Shown: positions 18,618 to 28,200 of the stretch, piece after piece | Layout of the letters: every line of letters starts with the position of its first letter | Numbering within the stretch: position 1 is the stretch's first letter | Assembly (NCBI GenBank): GCA_003973265.1 | Contig: QNYZ01000090.1 | Span: 1 to 45,034 of the forward strand | Direction of reading: 5' to 3' | Source: Deltaproteobacteria bacterium | Lineage (GTDB): Bacteria; Desulfobacterota; Desulfobacteria; Desulfobacterales; QNYZ01 | DNA: 45,034 nt | Notes under the pieces: model-generated | The model's database searches: none | What the model saw: only the letters and a program-made list of their open reading frames with translations | Told to the model about the DNA's origin: nothing | Made by a program: the position numbers and the translations under genes

Positions 18618-20948
18618 ATGAACGATAAAAAACATATCAATATTATCGCCCGGGAAAACGGCGCCCGCATGGAAACCCGCGTGCTTGAGGAAAAGGTCCA
18701 GGCAGCCGTGGCCGATGGCTATCGGCGCCTGAATATCGACGCCTTCGGCCAACACGGCATCGGCGGCCGGCTGTACAAAGCCGGCGACGATCCGGTGACC
18801 ATCCGGATCACCGGCCATCCCGGCCAGCGCGTCGGCGCCATGGGATTTCCCAATACGGATATCCGGATTTTCGGCCCGGCCTCCGACGATGTCGGATGGC
18901 TCAATGCCGGGGCGCATATCTGCGTACATGGTCATGCGGGTAACGGCGTGGCCAATGCCATGGCCCAGGGAAAAATCTATATCGAGGGCAACATCGGCGC
19001 CCGGGGGATGACCATGACCAAACACAACCCCCGCTTCGATCCACCGGAACTCTGGGTGCTGGGCGGCGCCGGTGATTACTTCGGCGAGTTCATGGCCGGC
19101 GGTGTCGCGGTGATCTGCGGATATGATGCACAGAATCCCGACAACGTTCTCGGCTATCGCCCCCTGGTGGGGATGGTCGGTGGCCGGGTATTTGTGCGAG
19201 GCGCCTATCATGGGTACAGCGACACCGATGCCATAAAAATTCCGATAGATGACGACGCCTATGACTGGCTGAATGAAAACCTGAAAATCTTTCTCGCCAG
19301 GATCGGCCGCGACGAACTTTTCAGCGATCTGGCTGAAAGAGACGCCTGGACACTCATTCGGGCACGGACCCCCATGGAAAAAAAGGGGCGTCCCTTACGA
19401 ACCATGACCGATTTCCGCCACCAAGTCTGGGACAGGGAGCTCGGCGACGGCGGCCTGGTCGGAGACCTGACGGACATCGACCGCCGGCCGATTCCGCTGG
19501 TGCCCACCGGCGAACTGCGGCGCTTTGTACCGGTCTGGGAAAACCGCCAATATGCCGCCCCCTGCGAAGCCACCTGTCCCACCGGCATTCCGGTCCAGGA
19601 ACGATGGCGGCTGATCCGGGAAGGCCGGATCGACGAGGCCGTTGACCTGGCCCTGAGCTACACACCGTTTCCCGCCGCAGTCTGCGGGTACCTTTGCCCC
19701 GGCCCCTGCATGACGGCCTGCACCAAACAGACGGCCCTGATCGAACCGGTGGATGTCTCCCTTCTGGGAAAAGCCAGTATTCATGCCACCGGCCCCGAAA
19801 TTCCGCCCACGGGCGAGACACGAATCGCGGTAATCGGAGGGGGGCCGGCCGGCCTTTCCGTGGCCTGGCAGCTCCGGTTAAAAGGCCATGATGTGGTTGT
19901 CCACGATACGGCCTCGCGGCTGGGAGGCAAAATCTCCAGCGCCATTCCCAGCCTCCGGATACCCGAAGAAATAATCGACACGGAGCTGGCGCGAATCCGC
20001 GACGTGATTCCCCATGTCCAGTTGGAACAGCCCATTAATGCGGATATGTTTAATGAAATCCGATCCAGTGTCGACTATACCGTCATTGCCGTGGGTGCCG
20101 GTAAACCCAGAACCCTCCCCATACCGGGCCGTGAACGGCTGGTGCCCGCCCTCGATTTTTTATCTCAGGCAAAAACCGGCCGGGCTGCTGTGGGGCGTCG
20201 TGTGGTGATTATCGGGGCCGGCAACGTGGGGTGTGATGTGGCCGCCGTGGCCCACCAGCTGGGCGCCGAAGATATTACCCTGATCGATATTCAGGCGCCG
20301 GCATCGTTCGGAAAAGAACGGGCCGAGGCCGAAAAGGTCGGCGCCAAATTCAAATGGCCCTGTTTTACCAAAGAAATTACTGATGCGGGTGTGGTGCTGA
20401 CCTCCGGAGAGGTGATTCCGGCCGATACGGTTTTCGTATCGATCGGCGATGCCCCGGAAATCGGTTTCCTGCCGGATGATATTCAAACCGAAGCCGGGTT
20501 CGTGGGGACCGACCCCCATGGCCGAACCAGTGCGCCCGATGTTTTTGCCATCGGAGATGTGGTCAAGCCCGGCCTGCTCACCGATGCCATCGGGGCCGGT
20601 CGTCGTGCCGCCGACGCCATTGATGATATTATCGCGGGAAAACGACCCGCCGGCCGGCTGCGGCCGGTTATCGACACCCGCCGGGTGACCCTGGAATATT
20701 TTGATCCGCGCATCACCGAATATTCAGATGCCGACCACTGCAGCAGTCAATGTTCTTCCTGCGGTACCTGCCGGGATTGCGGGATTTGCGTCTCCCTATG
20801 CCCCCAGGCCGCTATTTCGCGTAACGTCATCCAAACAGATGATTTCGAATATATTGTTGACGCCGACCGATGCATCGGATGTGGTTTTTGCGCGGCGGTC
20901 TGTCCCTGTGGAATATGGAATCTGGTTGAAAATAATCCGCTGACATAA
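18618..20948 (+). CDS. Fusion: GltB GXGXG domain + GltD-like flavoprotein + C-terminal ferredoxin domain
   Basis: 776 residues in three parts. Residues 1 to about 245 form a GXGXG beta-helix (repeating blocks such as GIGGRLYKAGDDP, VGWLNAGAHICVHGHAGNG, GGRVFVRGAYHGYSD), normally the C-terminus of GltB. Residues about 310-690 are GltD-like: CEATCPTGIPVQERW (Cys 316 onward), GYLCPGPCMTACTK, FAD motif VIGGGPAGLSVA near 405, second dinucleotide motif IIGAGNVGCDVA near 530, FAIGDVVKPG. The tail has two cluster motifs, CSSCGTCRDCGICVSLCP and CIGCGFCAAVCPCG. CGGAG is 7 nt before the ATG. Together with the two genes upstream it rebuilds a full glutamate synthase. Confidence 0.92.
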   Translation: MNDKKHINIIARENGARMETRVLEEKVQAAVADGYRRLNIDAFGQHGIGGRLYKAGDDPVTIRITGHPGQRVGAMGFPNTDIRIFGPASDDVGWLNAGAHICVHGHAGNGVANAMAQGKIYIEGNIGARGMTMTKHNPRFDPPELWVLGGAGDYFGEFMAGGVAVICGYDAQNPDNVLGYRPLVGMVGGRVFVRGAYHGYSDTDAIKIPIDDDAYDWLNENLKIFLARIGRDELFSDLAERDAWTLIRARTPMEKKGRPLRTMTDFRHQVWDRELGDGGLVGDLTDIDRRPIPLVPTGELRRFVPVWENRQYAAPCEATCPTGIPVQERWRLIREGRIDEAVDLALSYTPFPAAVCGYLCPGPCMTACTKQTALIEPVDVSLLGKASIHATGPEIPPTGETRIAVIGGGPAGLSVAWQLRLKGHDVVVHDTASRLGGKISSAIPSLRIPEEIIDTELARIRDVIPHVQLEQPINADMFNEIRSSVDYTVIAVGAGKPRTLPIPGRERLVPALDFLSQAKTGRAAVGRRVVIIGAGNVGCDVAAVAHQLGAEDITLIDIQAPASFGKERAEAEKVGAKFKWPCFTKEITDAGVVLTSGEVIPADTVFVSIGDAPEIGFLPDDIQTEAGFVGTDPHGRTSAPDVFAIGDVVKPGLLTDAIGAGRRAADAIDDIIAGKRPAGRLRPVIDTRRVTLEYFDPRITEYSDADHCSSQCSSCGTCRDCGICVSLCPQAAISRNVIQTDDFEYIVDADRCIGCGFCAAVCPCGIWNLVENNPLT

Positions 20949-20985
20949 TATGACCCGCTTTTAACCGTTTTGATGAGGGAAGACT

Positions 20986-22503
20986 TTGAAAAAAAATCTG
21001 ACCGGCACCCACTGCCCGGATAATGGCCCGTACGCCCCTAAACCGTCAACCATTTCTCATCCGCCGGTAACACCGGCCACAACATCCGGCGCGATGCGTT
21101 CTATCGAGCGCCCCCGGGATGCCTGCGGCCTGTTCGGCATTTACGGCCATCCGGAAGCGACGCGGATGACCTATTTCGGTCTGTATGCCCTCCAGCATCG
21201 GGGGCAGGAAAGCGCCGGGATTGCAACGATTCAAAATCAACAGGTTGTGGGGCACATGGGCATGGGACTGGTTCCGGATGTATTTGACGATCAGCATCTG
21301 AACCAGCTCAAGGGAACCAGTGCGGTCGGTCATGTCCGCTATTCCACCACCGGATCATCGATCCTGGTCAATGCCCAGCCGTTTGTCGTTCACCATCGCA
21401 GACGGTCCTACGCCGTGGGCCATAACGGCAACCTGGTCAATGCCCACCACCTCAAGAAGGAACTGGAAGAGGCCGGATCGATTTTCCAGACCACCATTGA
21501 CAGCGAAGTCTTTCTCCACCTCTTTGTAAAAAATATCCAGCTGGGATTTGAACAGGCCCTCATTGAAACGGTCAAGCGGCTTGAAGGGGCCTTTTCCATG
21601 GTCATGATGACCAGCGAAGGAGAAATCATCGGTATCAAGGATCCGCATGGCTTCCGGCCCCTTTGCCTGGGCAAATTAAACGGCAGCTATGTCCTGGCAT
21701 CAGAATCCTGTGCTCTTGACCTGGTGGAGGCCGAACTGATCCGGGAACTCGATCCGGGCGAGATTGTCATTATTGGTAAAGACGGCGTCCGGAGCATCCA
21801 GGCCCAAAAATCGGAGAACCGTTCCTTCTGTATTTTCGAGTTTATCTATTTTGCCCGGCCGGACAGTATCTTCTTCGGACAAAATGTTTATCAACTCCGC
21901 AAGGCCCACGGCCGGCGTCTGGCCGAAGAAGCCCCGGTAGAAGCAGACCTGGTCATGCCGTTTCCCGATTCGGGGACCTATGCTGCCTTGGGGTACGCCG
22001 AGGCCTCGGGGATCCCCTTTGAAATGGGGATGATCCGCAATCATTACGTGGGCCGGACCTTTATCCAGCCCTCCCAGAGTATGCGCGATTTCGGTGTACG
22101 GATCAAACTCAATCCGGTCATCAGCCTGCTGAAGGGTAAAGATATTATTATTATAGAGGATTCCATTATCCGCGGCACGACGGTGAAAACACGGGTCAAA
22201 GCCCTTAAGGAACTCGGCGTTAATAAAGTTCACATGCGGGTCAGCGGGCCGCCGCATCGGTTCCCCTGCCATTACGGCATCGATTTTTCCACCCGGGGCG
22301 AATTAATCGCCAGCAAAATGCGTGTTGACAAGCTGGCCGACCATCTGGGTCTCGATTCCCTCTACTATTTAAGCCTCGATGGCTTGCTGAAGTCGACCGG
22401 CATGGAAAATCCGGAAAATAAATTCTGCAAGGCCTGTTTCGACGGCTGCTATCCGGTTGATTTTGATAAGAACCTTTCCAAATATTGTATGGGTCGGAGA
22501 TGA
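20986..22503 (+). CDS. purF: Amidophosphoribosyltransferase
   Basis: First committed step of purine synthesis: PRPP plus glutamine to phosphoribosylamine. 505 residues from a TTG start with AGGGA about 7 nt upstream. The nucleophile is Cys47 in RPRDACGLFGIYG, so a propeptide must be removed; Met37 (ATG at 21094) would give a normal 10-residue propeptide but lacks a ribosome binding site. The glutaminase half has HRGQESAGIAT and GHVRYSTTG; the PRTase half has the PRPP loop IIIEDSIIRGTTVKT. C-terminal Cys residues (KFCKACFDGCYP) resemble the Fe-S-bearing B. subtilis type. The stop overlaps the radical SAM start. Confidence 0.96.
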   Translation: MKKNLTGTHCPDNGPYAPKPSTISHPPVTPATTSGAMRSIERPRDACGLFGIYGHPEATRMTYFGLYALQHRGQESAGIATIQNQQVVGHMGMGLVPDVFDDQHLNQLKGTSAVGHVRYSTTGSSILVNAQPFVVHHRRRSYAVGHNGNLVNAHHLKKELEEAGSIFQTTIDSEVFLHLFVKNIQLGFEQALIETVKRLEGAFSMVMMTSEGEIIGIKDPHGFRPLCLGKLNGSYVLASESCALDLVEAELIRELDPGEIVIIGKDGVRSIQAQKSENRSFCIFEFIYFARPDSIFFGQNVYQLRKAHGRRLAEEAPVEADLVMPFPDSGTYAALGYAEASGIPFEMGMIRNHYVGRTFIQPSQSMRDFGVRIKLNPVISLLKGKDIIIIEDSIIRGTTVKTRVKALKELGVNKVHMRVSGPPHRFPCHYGIDFSTRGELIASKMRVDKLADHLGLDSLYYLSLDGLLKSTGMENPENKFCKACFDGCYPVDFDKNLSKYCMGRR

Positions 22504-23528
22504 ACGCGACGGTTACCCGCAAAACCGTCGCGTTTACCCGAAACGCCGTCAACGTTTTTTTTCACATCCTCACCCGGTGCAATCTCAACTGCCGGCACTG
22601 CTATATCAATCCGGCCCAGCACGGCACCCAGATCCTTGATATCGATACGATCCGGACCTGGCTTTCTGTCTTTGTCTCCGACAACCGGCCGGTCAACCTG
22701 ATCCTGCTCGGCGGCGAACCGACCCTTCACCCGGACCTGGCGCCAGCAATAAAAATGGCCCGGCGTCTCGGCTACGCGTCGATCACCGTGGATACCAACG
22801 GCTACCTTTTCCACAACTTTCTCGACCGGGTGACGCCTGCCGATATCGATTACCTCTCGTTCAGCCTCGATGGCCCCACGGCCGAAATTAATGACCCGAT
22901 CCGGGGCAACGGATCCTTTGCCGCCTGCACGGCCGGGATCGGCCAGGCCGTGGACCGGGGCTTTGCCGCCAGCCTGATCTACACGGTCAGCGCCGCCAAT
23001 ATCAACCAGCTGGAGCAGATGCCCCCTCTGTTGGCCGATCTGGGGATCTCCCGTTTTTTCATCCAGGTGCTCGGCATCCGGGGGCCGGGGGCGGACGGTC
23101 CGGATGCGCTCACCCAGGTATCCCGCAGCCGGTGGAACCGAGTGGTTCCCCCCGTGGCCGAGGCGGTTGCCCGAAGCGGCATCACCGTCACCTATCCAAA
23201 AGTCTTTCTCGAACCCGGTGAACCGTTCAAATGCGCCGGCAACGTGGCGGGCAACTACTTCATCTTTCCCAACGGCCGGGTCTACCGCTGCCCGCTCTGC
23301 GAAGATTACCCCATCCACGCCCTCTCCTTTGAAAACAACCGCCTCATCGAGCAACCCGCCATCAACGAAACCGACCTGTTCCGCCTCGATATCCCCGAAG
23401 GATGCGTGATGAACAAACTCGTCCAGCCCGGTAACCTGGCCTACGGCGCCGATGGCACCCCGCTGTATCGGATTGCCTGCTGTTTGCTAAAGGAAGAGAT
23501 CCAGGTTTGCGATTCCCCGTCCGCTTAA
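22500..23528 (+). CDS. Radical SAM protein with SPASM-like C-terminus
   Basis: 342 residues from the ATG overlapping the purF stop (ATGA). The SAM [4Fe-4S] motif is TRCNLNCRHCY (Cys 27, 31, 34); LLGGEPTLHPDL and VTVDTNG-type strands follow, then SFSLDGPTAEINDPIRG. The C-terminal region has GNYFIFPNGRVYRCPLCEDYP plus further Cys (FKCAGN, EGCVMN, IACC), which suggests one or two auxiliary clusters as in SPASM/Twitch proteins. Such enzymes often modify peptides or act in cofactor synthesis, but no small peptide gene is adjacent and the substrate is unknown. An in-frame TTG 15 nt upstream is a less likely start. Confidence 0.85.
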   Translation: MNATVTRKTVAFTRNAVNVFFHILTRCNLNCRHCYINPAQHGTQILDIDTIRTWLSVFVSDNRPVNLILLGGEPTLHPDLAPAIKMARRLGYASITVDTNGYLFHNFLDRVTPADIDYLSFSLDGPTAEINDPIRGNGSFAACTAGIGQAVDRGFAASLIYTVSAANINQLEQMPPLLADLGISRFFIQVLGIRGPGADGPDALTQVSRSRWNRVVPPVAEAVARSGITVTYPKVFLEPGEPFKCAGNVAGNYFIFPNGRVYRCPLCEDYPIHALSFENNRLIEQPAINETDLFRLDIPEGCVMNKLVQPGNLAYGADGTPLYRIACCLLKEEIQVCDSPSA

Positions 23529-23655
23529 AGACTGCCGTCATGAAATCCAAACGCAGCAGATATTATCCGTGCCCGGCGTATCCTCTTTTCCCGGTATTCC
23601 ATCAGGGCGAACCCGTGTCTCCAGTGAAAATGATTCATCCTTTTCGACGAACCCG

Positions 23656-23715
23656 TTTGACATACGCATCTTGTTATATCAATTTAAAGCGTACTATTTG
23701 ACATAAGTGGTATCT
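23656..23715 (+). promoter_or_regulatory. Two similar TTTGACATA promoter-like elements upstream of the Fic remnant
   Basis: TTTGACATA occurs at 23656 and again at 23697, 41 nt apart, each followed by a TCTTGT stretch and an AT-rich segment. TTGACA is a perfect -35 hexamer, but the -10 candidates (CAATTT, CAATTA at 17 nt) are poor. The imperfect direct repeat could be a regulator site or an old duplicated promoter of the Fic gene. Confidence 0.3.
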
Positions 23716-23763
23716 TGTGACAATTAATGGTTTCAACCCGCTACAATACCAACAGGAACGCCG

Positions 23764-24225
23764 TTGAAGATATCGAATTACCAGGCCGGACGGTTTGAAC
23801 AGCATTATCAGCATAAAAGCTTCACGCCTGAAAAAATCAGCCATCCATGGGAGGTGGATGATCCGAACCTGTTGATGTTATTGGATGACGCCAATCGACT
23901 TCTCGGCGAGTTAAATGCCTTTTCCAAACTGGTCCCGGATGTTGATTACATTATCCGTATGTACATTACCAGGGAAGCAACGACATCAAGCCGCATCGAA
24001 GGGACCCAAACCAGCATGGAAGAGGCGCTGGTTTGCGAACAAGATGTTGTTCCTGAAAACCGTGACGACTGGCGGGAAGTGCAAAATTATATTAAGGCGA
24101 TCCATTATGCAATCAAGCGGTTGACACACTTTCCACTATCCAGCCGCCTGCTCAGGGATACGCATCAGGTTTTATTGCGGGGCGTTGCATGTACTCCGAC
24201 ACCTATCAGCGCTATCGCAAACTGA
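23764..24225 (+). pseudogene. Truncated Fic-family protein (N-terminal domain only)
   Basis: 153 codons from a TTG start with AGGAA about 6 nt upstream. It matches the Fic_N region: DANRLLGELNAFSKLVPD, YIIRMYITREATTSSRIEG (the inhibitory-helix motif S-x-I-E-G that blocks ATP in this class), then DDWREVQNYIKAIHYAIKRL and RLLRDTHQVLLRGV. In intact relatives the last motif leads into the AMP-transferring core with HPFxxGNGR; here the match stops at once and the frame ends 12 codons later inside the TPR gene. The catalytic core is missing from the window, so the AMPylation function is lost. Confidence 0.8.
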
Positions 24226-25142
24226 TATTACGCGGCCGCTTCGGCGAAGCCGCCCGGCTGGCCGAAGAAGCCTATTTTGCCGGTGATCCCAAAAACGGTT
24301 TCTGGCTGACCCGCCAGGCTGCGGCGCTGAACCGGGGAAAAAAATTTTCAAGCGCCCGGACGGCGGCAGAACAGGCCCTGGCCATCGACCCCGTCAACCC
24401 GTACGCCCTGCTGGCCCTGGCCGATGCGATCAGGGGGCTGGGACAATTTGAAGATGCCATCACCTGTTACCGGGAGGTGGCCGCATCCCCCAAACTGGTT
24501 GCCATCGGGCAAAACGGATGGCTCAACTGCCTGGCCGCTTTGTCGCTGTGGGAGCGGATTATCGATATGCTGGCCCGCTGGGAGATGCCCGCCGCTCAGC
24601 GTCTGCGATGGCAAGCCAAAGCCGAAGCCGCACTGCACCGGGATGACGATGCACTGAAAACCGTTCAGGCCTGGCTCCAGGCCGAACCGGATAAGCCCGA
24701 AGCGCTATGGCTCCTCGTGGATCTGGAGATCCGGCAGAACGGGATCGAAGCGGTCGTCAAACGCTACGGCCGGCTGGCCCGGATCGCTTCCCGCCCGCCC
24801 GTCTACAAAGAAATCTACGCCTCCCTCTGCCGCCGGGCCGGTCGGCCCGACCAGGCATTGAAAGCGTATGAAAGGCTCGATCAAGGCACCGCCACAACCG
24901 CCATTCAGCGCAAACAGGCCTTTGCCCTGGCCAAATCCGGCCGGGAGACCGACGCCATCCCCATGATGGAGGAGCTGCTCACCGATTCTCCCCGGGATTT
25001 TTACCTCCACAGCGGCTACCAGGGCGCCTGCAGGCGCAGCGGCCAGACCGATCGGGCCATCACCTTTTACGAAACCCTGATCCAGCGCCACCCCGGGGAA
25101 AAATCGCTGTATGGATGGCTGAAGAAGATAAACAAAGCCTGA
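24189..25142 (+). CDS. TPR-repeat protein next to the ATPase-PglZ gene
   Basis: 317 residues, nearly all helical, with tetratricopeptide-like repeats: for example ARTAAEQALAIDPVNPYALL near residue 60, LGQFEDAITCYREVA near 90, GRPDQALKAYERLDQ near 220 and SGQTDRAITFYETLIQRHPG near the end. No signal peptide or membrane segment is seen, so it is probably a cytoplasmic scaffold. Its ATG lies within the last codons of the Fic fragment frame, so its original upstream region was replaced or lost. The stop is followed by a perfect palindrome and then the giant ATPase-PglZ gene on the same strand, making a functional partnership likely but unproven. Confidence 0.8.
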   Translation: MYSDTYQRYRKLILRGRFGEAARLAEEAYFAGDPKNGFWLTRQAAALNRGKKFSSARTAAEQALAIDPVNPYALLALADAIRGLGQFEDAITCYREVAASPKLVAIGQNGWLNCLAALSLWERIIDMLARWEMPAAQRLRWQAKAEAALHRDDDALKTVQAWLQAEPDKPEALWLLVDLEIRQNGIEAVVKRYGRLARIASRPPVYKEIYASLCRRAGRPDQALKAYERLDQGTATTAIQRKQAFALAKSGRETDAIPMMEELLTDSPRDFYLHSGYQGACRRSGQTDRAITFYETLIQRHPGEKSLYGWLKKINKA

Positions 25143-25146
25143 AACC

Positions 25147-25179
25147 TTACAGATCCGGAATTGAATTCCGGATCTGTAA
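25147..25179. repeat. Perfect 33-bp palindrome (16-bp arms, 1-nt centre)
   Basis: The left arm TTACAGATCCGGAATT (25147-25162) is the exact reverse complement of the right arm AATTCCGGATCTGTAA (25164-25179) around a single G. It begins 4 nt after the TPR stop and ends 28 nt before the start of the ATPase-PglZ gene, close to its ribosome binding site. It is followed by A, not T, so it is not an intrinsic terminator for plus-strand transcription. It could be an operator for a dimeric regulator or a strong RNA hairpin between the two cistrons. Confidence 0.9.
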
Positions 25180-25207
25180 AAAATACCTGCACGGAGAGAC
25201 CTCGAAA

Positions 25208-28200
25208 ATGATACCTCCCATCCCCAAAATCGGCGACCTGATCGAGGTCCCGCCGGTCCAGACCGTGATCCGGCTGGAAGACGGGCGGCAGCAGTCGGCA
25301 ACCATTGCCGACAGTTTTGTCTTCACCGCCGAGGTGCGCACCCATTTTGCCGTATTGTCCGATGCCCTCATGGCCGATACCGGCCGGGGGTTTTTCCTTC
25401 AGGGCGACTTCGGGTCCGGCAAATCCCACTTTCTGGCAGCCCTGACCGTCTGGCTGGCCGGCGGCGACGGGGCCGGTATCCTGGAAGCCGGGCACAAAGG
25501 GCTGGCCCGGCTGAAAAGAACCCGGCGCCGGTTCCTGCCGGTAACCGTCTCCCTGGTCGACTTTCGGGGACGGACACCGTTGGAACGGATCCTGGTTGAA
25601 GCGGTGGAAACCGCCCTGGGCCACCACGGTAAGGCCGCTGCCTTTTCCCCCGTGACGGTCTTTATCGAGACCCTGCGCAATCTGCTTGAAAACGAAAATG
25701 CCGCCGATACCTTTGCCAGGCTGGCCGGCATCGACACCGATGCAATCGACGACTTTTTATCCCGCTCGCCCCGCAAAGCCTATCCACTCGGCGTCCGGCT
25801 GTATCAACAGCTCGGGCTGGCCATTCCCGAGGTGCTGGTCCGCGAACGGCGCGACACTTTCGAGGGAATGATCGCCGCTGTTACCCAGGCCGGTTTTAAC
25901 GGTCTGGTGCTGATTATCGACGAGCTGTCCGAATTTTTCCGATCCAAACCCGACGCCCGGGCCCTGAACGAGGACGCCCGAACCCTTCAACTGCTCGGCG
26001 AACTGAGCGGCAGCCATCCCCTCTGGCTGATTGCGGCGGTCCAGGAGAGCATCGAGCGGACCGGCGACCTCTCCCAGGTGACGTTCCAGAAAATCAAGGA
26101 CCGCTTTGCCGTCAAATTCACCCTTTCCACGGTTCATATCCGGGCGCTCATCGCCCGGCGGCTGGTGCGGAAAAAAGAAGACGCCGATGAGGCCCTTACA
26201 AAGATCTACGCTTATATCCGCCGGCAGTTTCCCGCTTTTTCCTGGTCCCTGGACGAATTTCTGGCGGTCTATCCGGTCCATCCGGCCACCATCGCCCTGC
26301 TCGACGGGCTGGGGGATCTTTTTTCGGCCCACCGGGGGATCGTTGATTTCGTCCATGCCCGACTGGCCGGGGATCCCCGGCGCCAGATCCCCGATATCCT
26401 CGGCGCTGATGCCCATGAACTACTCGGCCCGGACAGTATCTTTGATCATTTTGCCCAGCGGATGGCCGAATTTTCCGCGCTCAACGTCTATCCCCGCCAC
26501 GTAATCCCCCACCTGGACGAGGTCATCGATTCGGTCCTCGACGATCCGGATGACCGCATACTGGCCCGGCGCCTGGTCCGGATCCTGGTGCTTTACGAAA
26601 TTCATCCCACGGCCAAGTCGCCAACCGCCCGGGAACTGACCGCCATGACGGCCTGTGACCTCGCCGAGCAGGATCCGGATCTGAACGTCCAGTTCATCAT
26701 CGAAGGGATCCTCGACCCGCTGGTTAACGCCAGCCGGTTTCTTTCCCGCATGCCGTCGAAGGATAGCGATCCGCTGGGCGTGATATTTTCCATCCGAACC
26801 GAAGCGGACCCCGTTCACACCCTGAAAGCGCGCATTGCCCGCGCCGCCGCCGATATCCCGCCCGATGATTCCCGGCTGCTTTCCACCCTCCTGGCCGAAT
26901 TGCCCGAATCCACCGCCTGGCCCGGTCCGCGCCTCTGGTCCCAGGGTGTGATCCGGTCAGTCGAATGGCTCCAGACCTCCCGGCGGGTCTTTGTCACCGC
27001 TTTAACCCCAGCCATTGACGACACAGACCCGACATCTCTGCTGCAGCAGCGGATCGGGGATGCCGTGATGGAGGAGGGGGCCGATTTTGCCGTGGTGGTC
27101 AGCCTGGGACCGGCACGCATGACACCGGATCATACCGCGATCTGGGAGATTCCTCTCCCTGAGGATGCGGACCAGGTCGCCGTGCTGCGCGAATTTTTTG
27201 CGGCCAAAGAAATCGCGTCCACCCTGCGCCCCGGCAACCCGGCTGAAGCCCCCCTGATTGATCCGGCCCGGGATTTTATAGCGCGGCTGGCCCCGGCCGC
27301 CCATGAGGCCGCCATAGCCGCCTTTTTCAGCGGAAACTTCACCGACCCCCGGATCACGGTGGCACCGGTGATCCGCCAGATGAAGCGGTTCGACCGCCTC
27401 CTTGACCGGGCGGGTGCGGTGCTGCTGAGCGATCGCTACCCGTTCTTCACCGATATTGCACCGCGCAAAGTCCAACCCTTTCCCCGGACCTATCAGCGCC
27501 TGCTTGACGAATTCATCCGCCCCGGCAGCCTCTCTTTGAAAAAAGCCCATACCAGCGGGATCGACGATGCCATCGACGGGCTGGCCACACCGCTGGGGCT
27601 GGTGGAGCTGACGGCCGGATCGTATGTTTTCGCCCCCGACCCGGAACACCATCCCCTCCTGATCACGCTGTTCCAACGGATCCGCCCCGTGGGGAAAACT
27701 CCTTTTGCCGGTCTGCTTGCCGATCTGAAACAGGGCAAATTCGGGCTGCCCGTGGAGACGGCTTTTTTCCTCGTTGCGGCCCTGGCCCACGGGGGGCTGA
27801 TCACCCTGCTGAAGAACGACCGGACCATGCCCCTTGAAATGATCCGCCTGAACTTGATCAAAAACGTCGATGCCGTGACCCTGGGTGAGGTGATCGGGAA
27901 AAACGACCGCCGGACCCTGGTCACCGAATGTCCGTTTCTGGCGCCAGACGGCGGATGGGCCTCTTTCGGGCTTCGGCAGCAGCGCGACGCCTGGCAGGCC
28001 GCCATCAAACTTAAAGAGAAGATGGGAAAAACCGTGGCCGACCTTGAAAAGCACCTGTCCGCCATGGCCGGTTTTTCCGCCTTCGACGCCTTTGACCGCC
28101 CCGCCCTTTCCCGCACCCTCTCCGCCGTTCGGACGCTGCTCGATGAAATCAAGGTTTCCTACGCGGCCCGGGACGGGCTGGAACGGTTTTTAACCACCTG

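Noticed and set aside
23764..24225. An active Fic toxin with its inhibitory helix
   Set aside because: The HPFxxGNGR catalytic motif is not present in any frame downstream.
25147..25179. Palindrome as an intrinsic terminator for the TPR gene
   Set aside because: It is followed by an A tract, not T, on the plus strand, and the minus strand has no gene reading into it.
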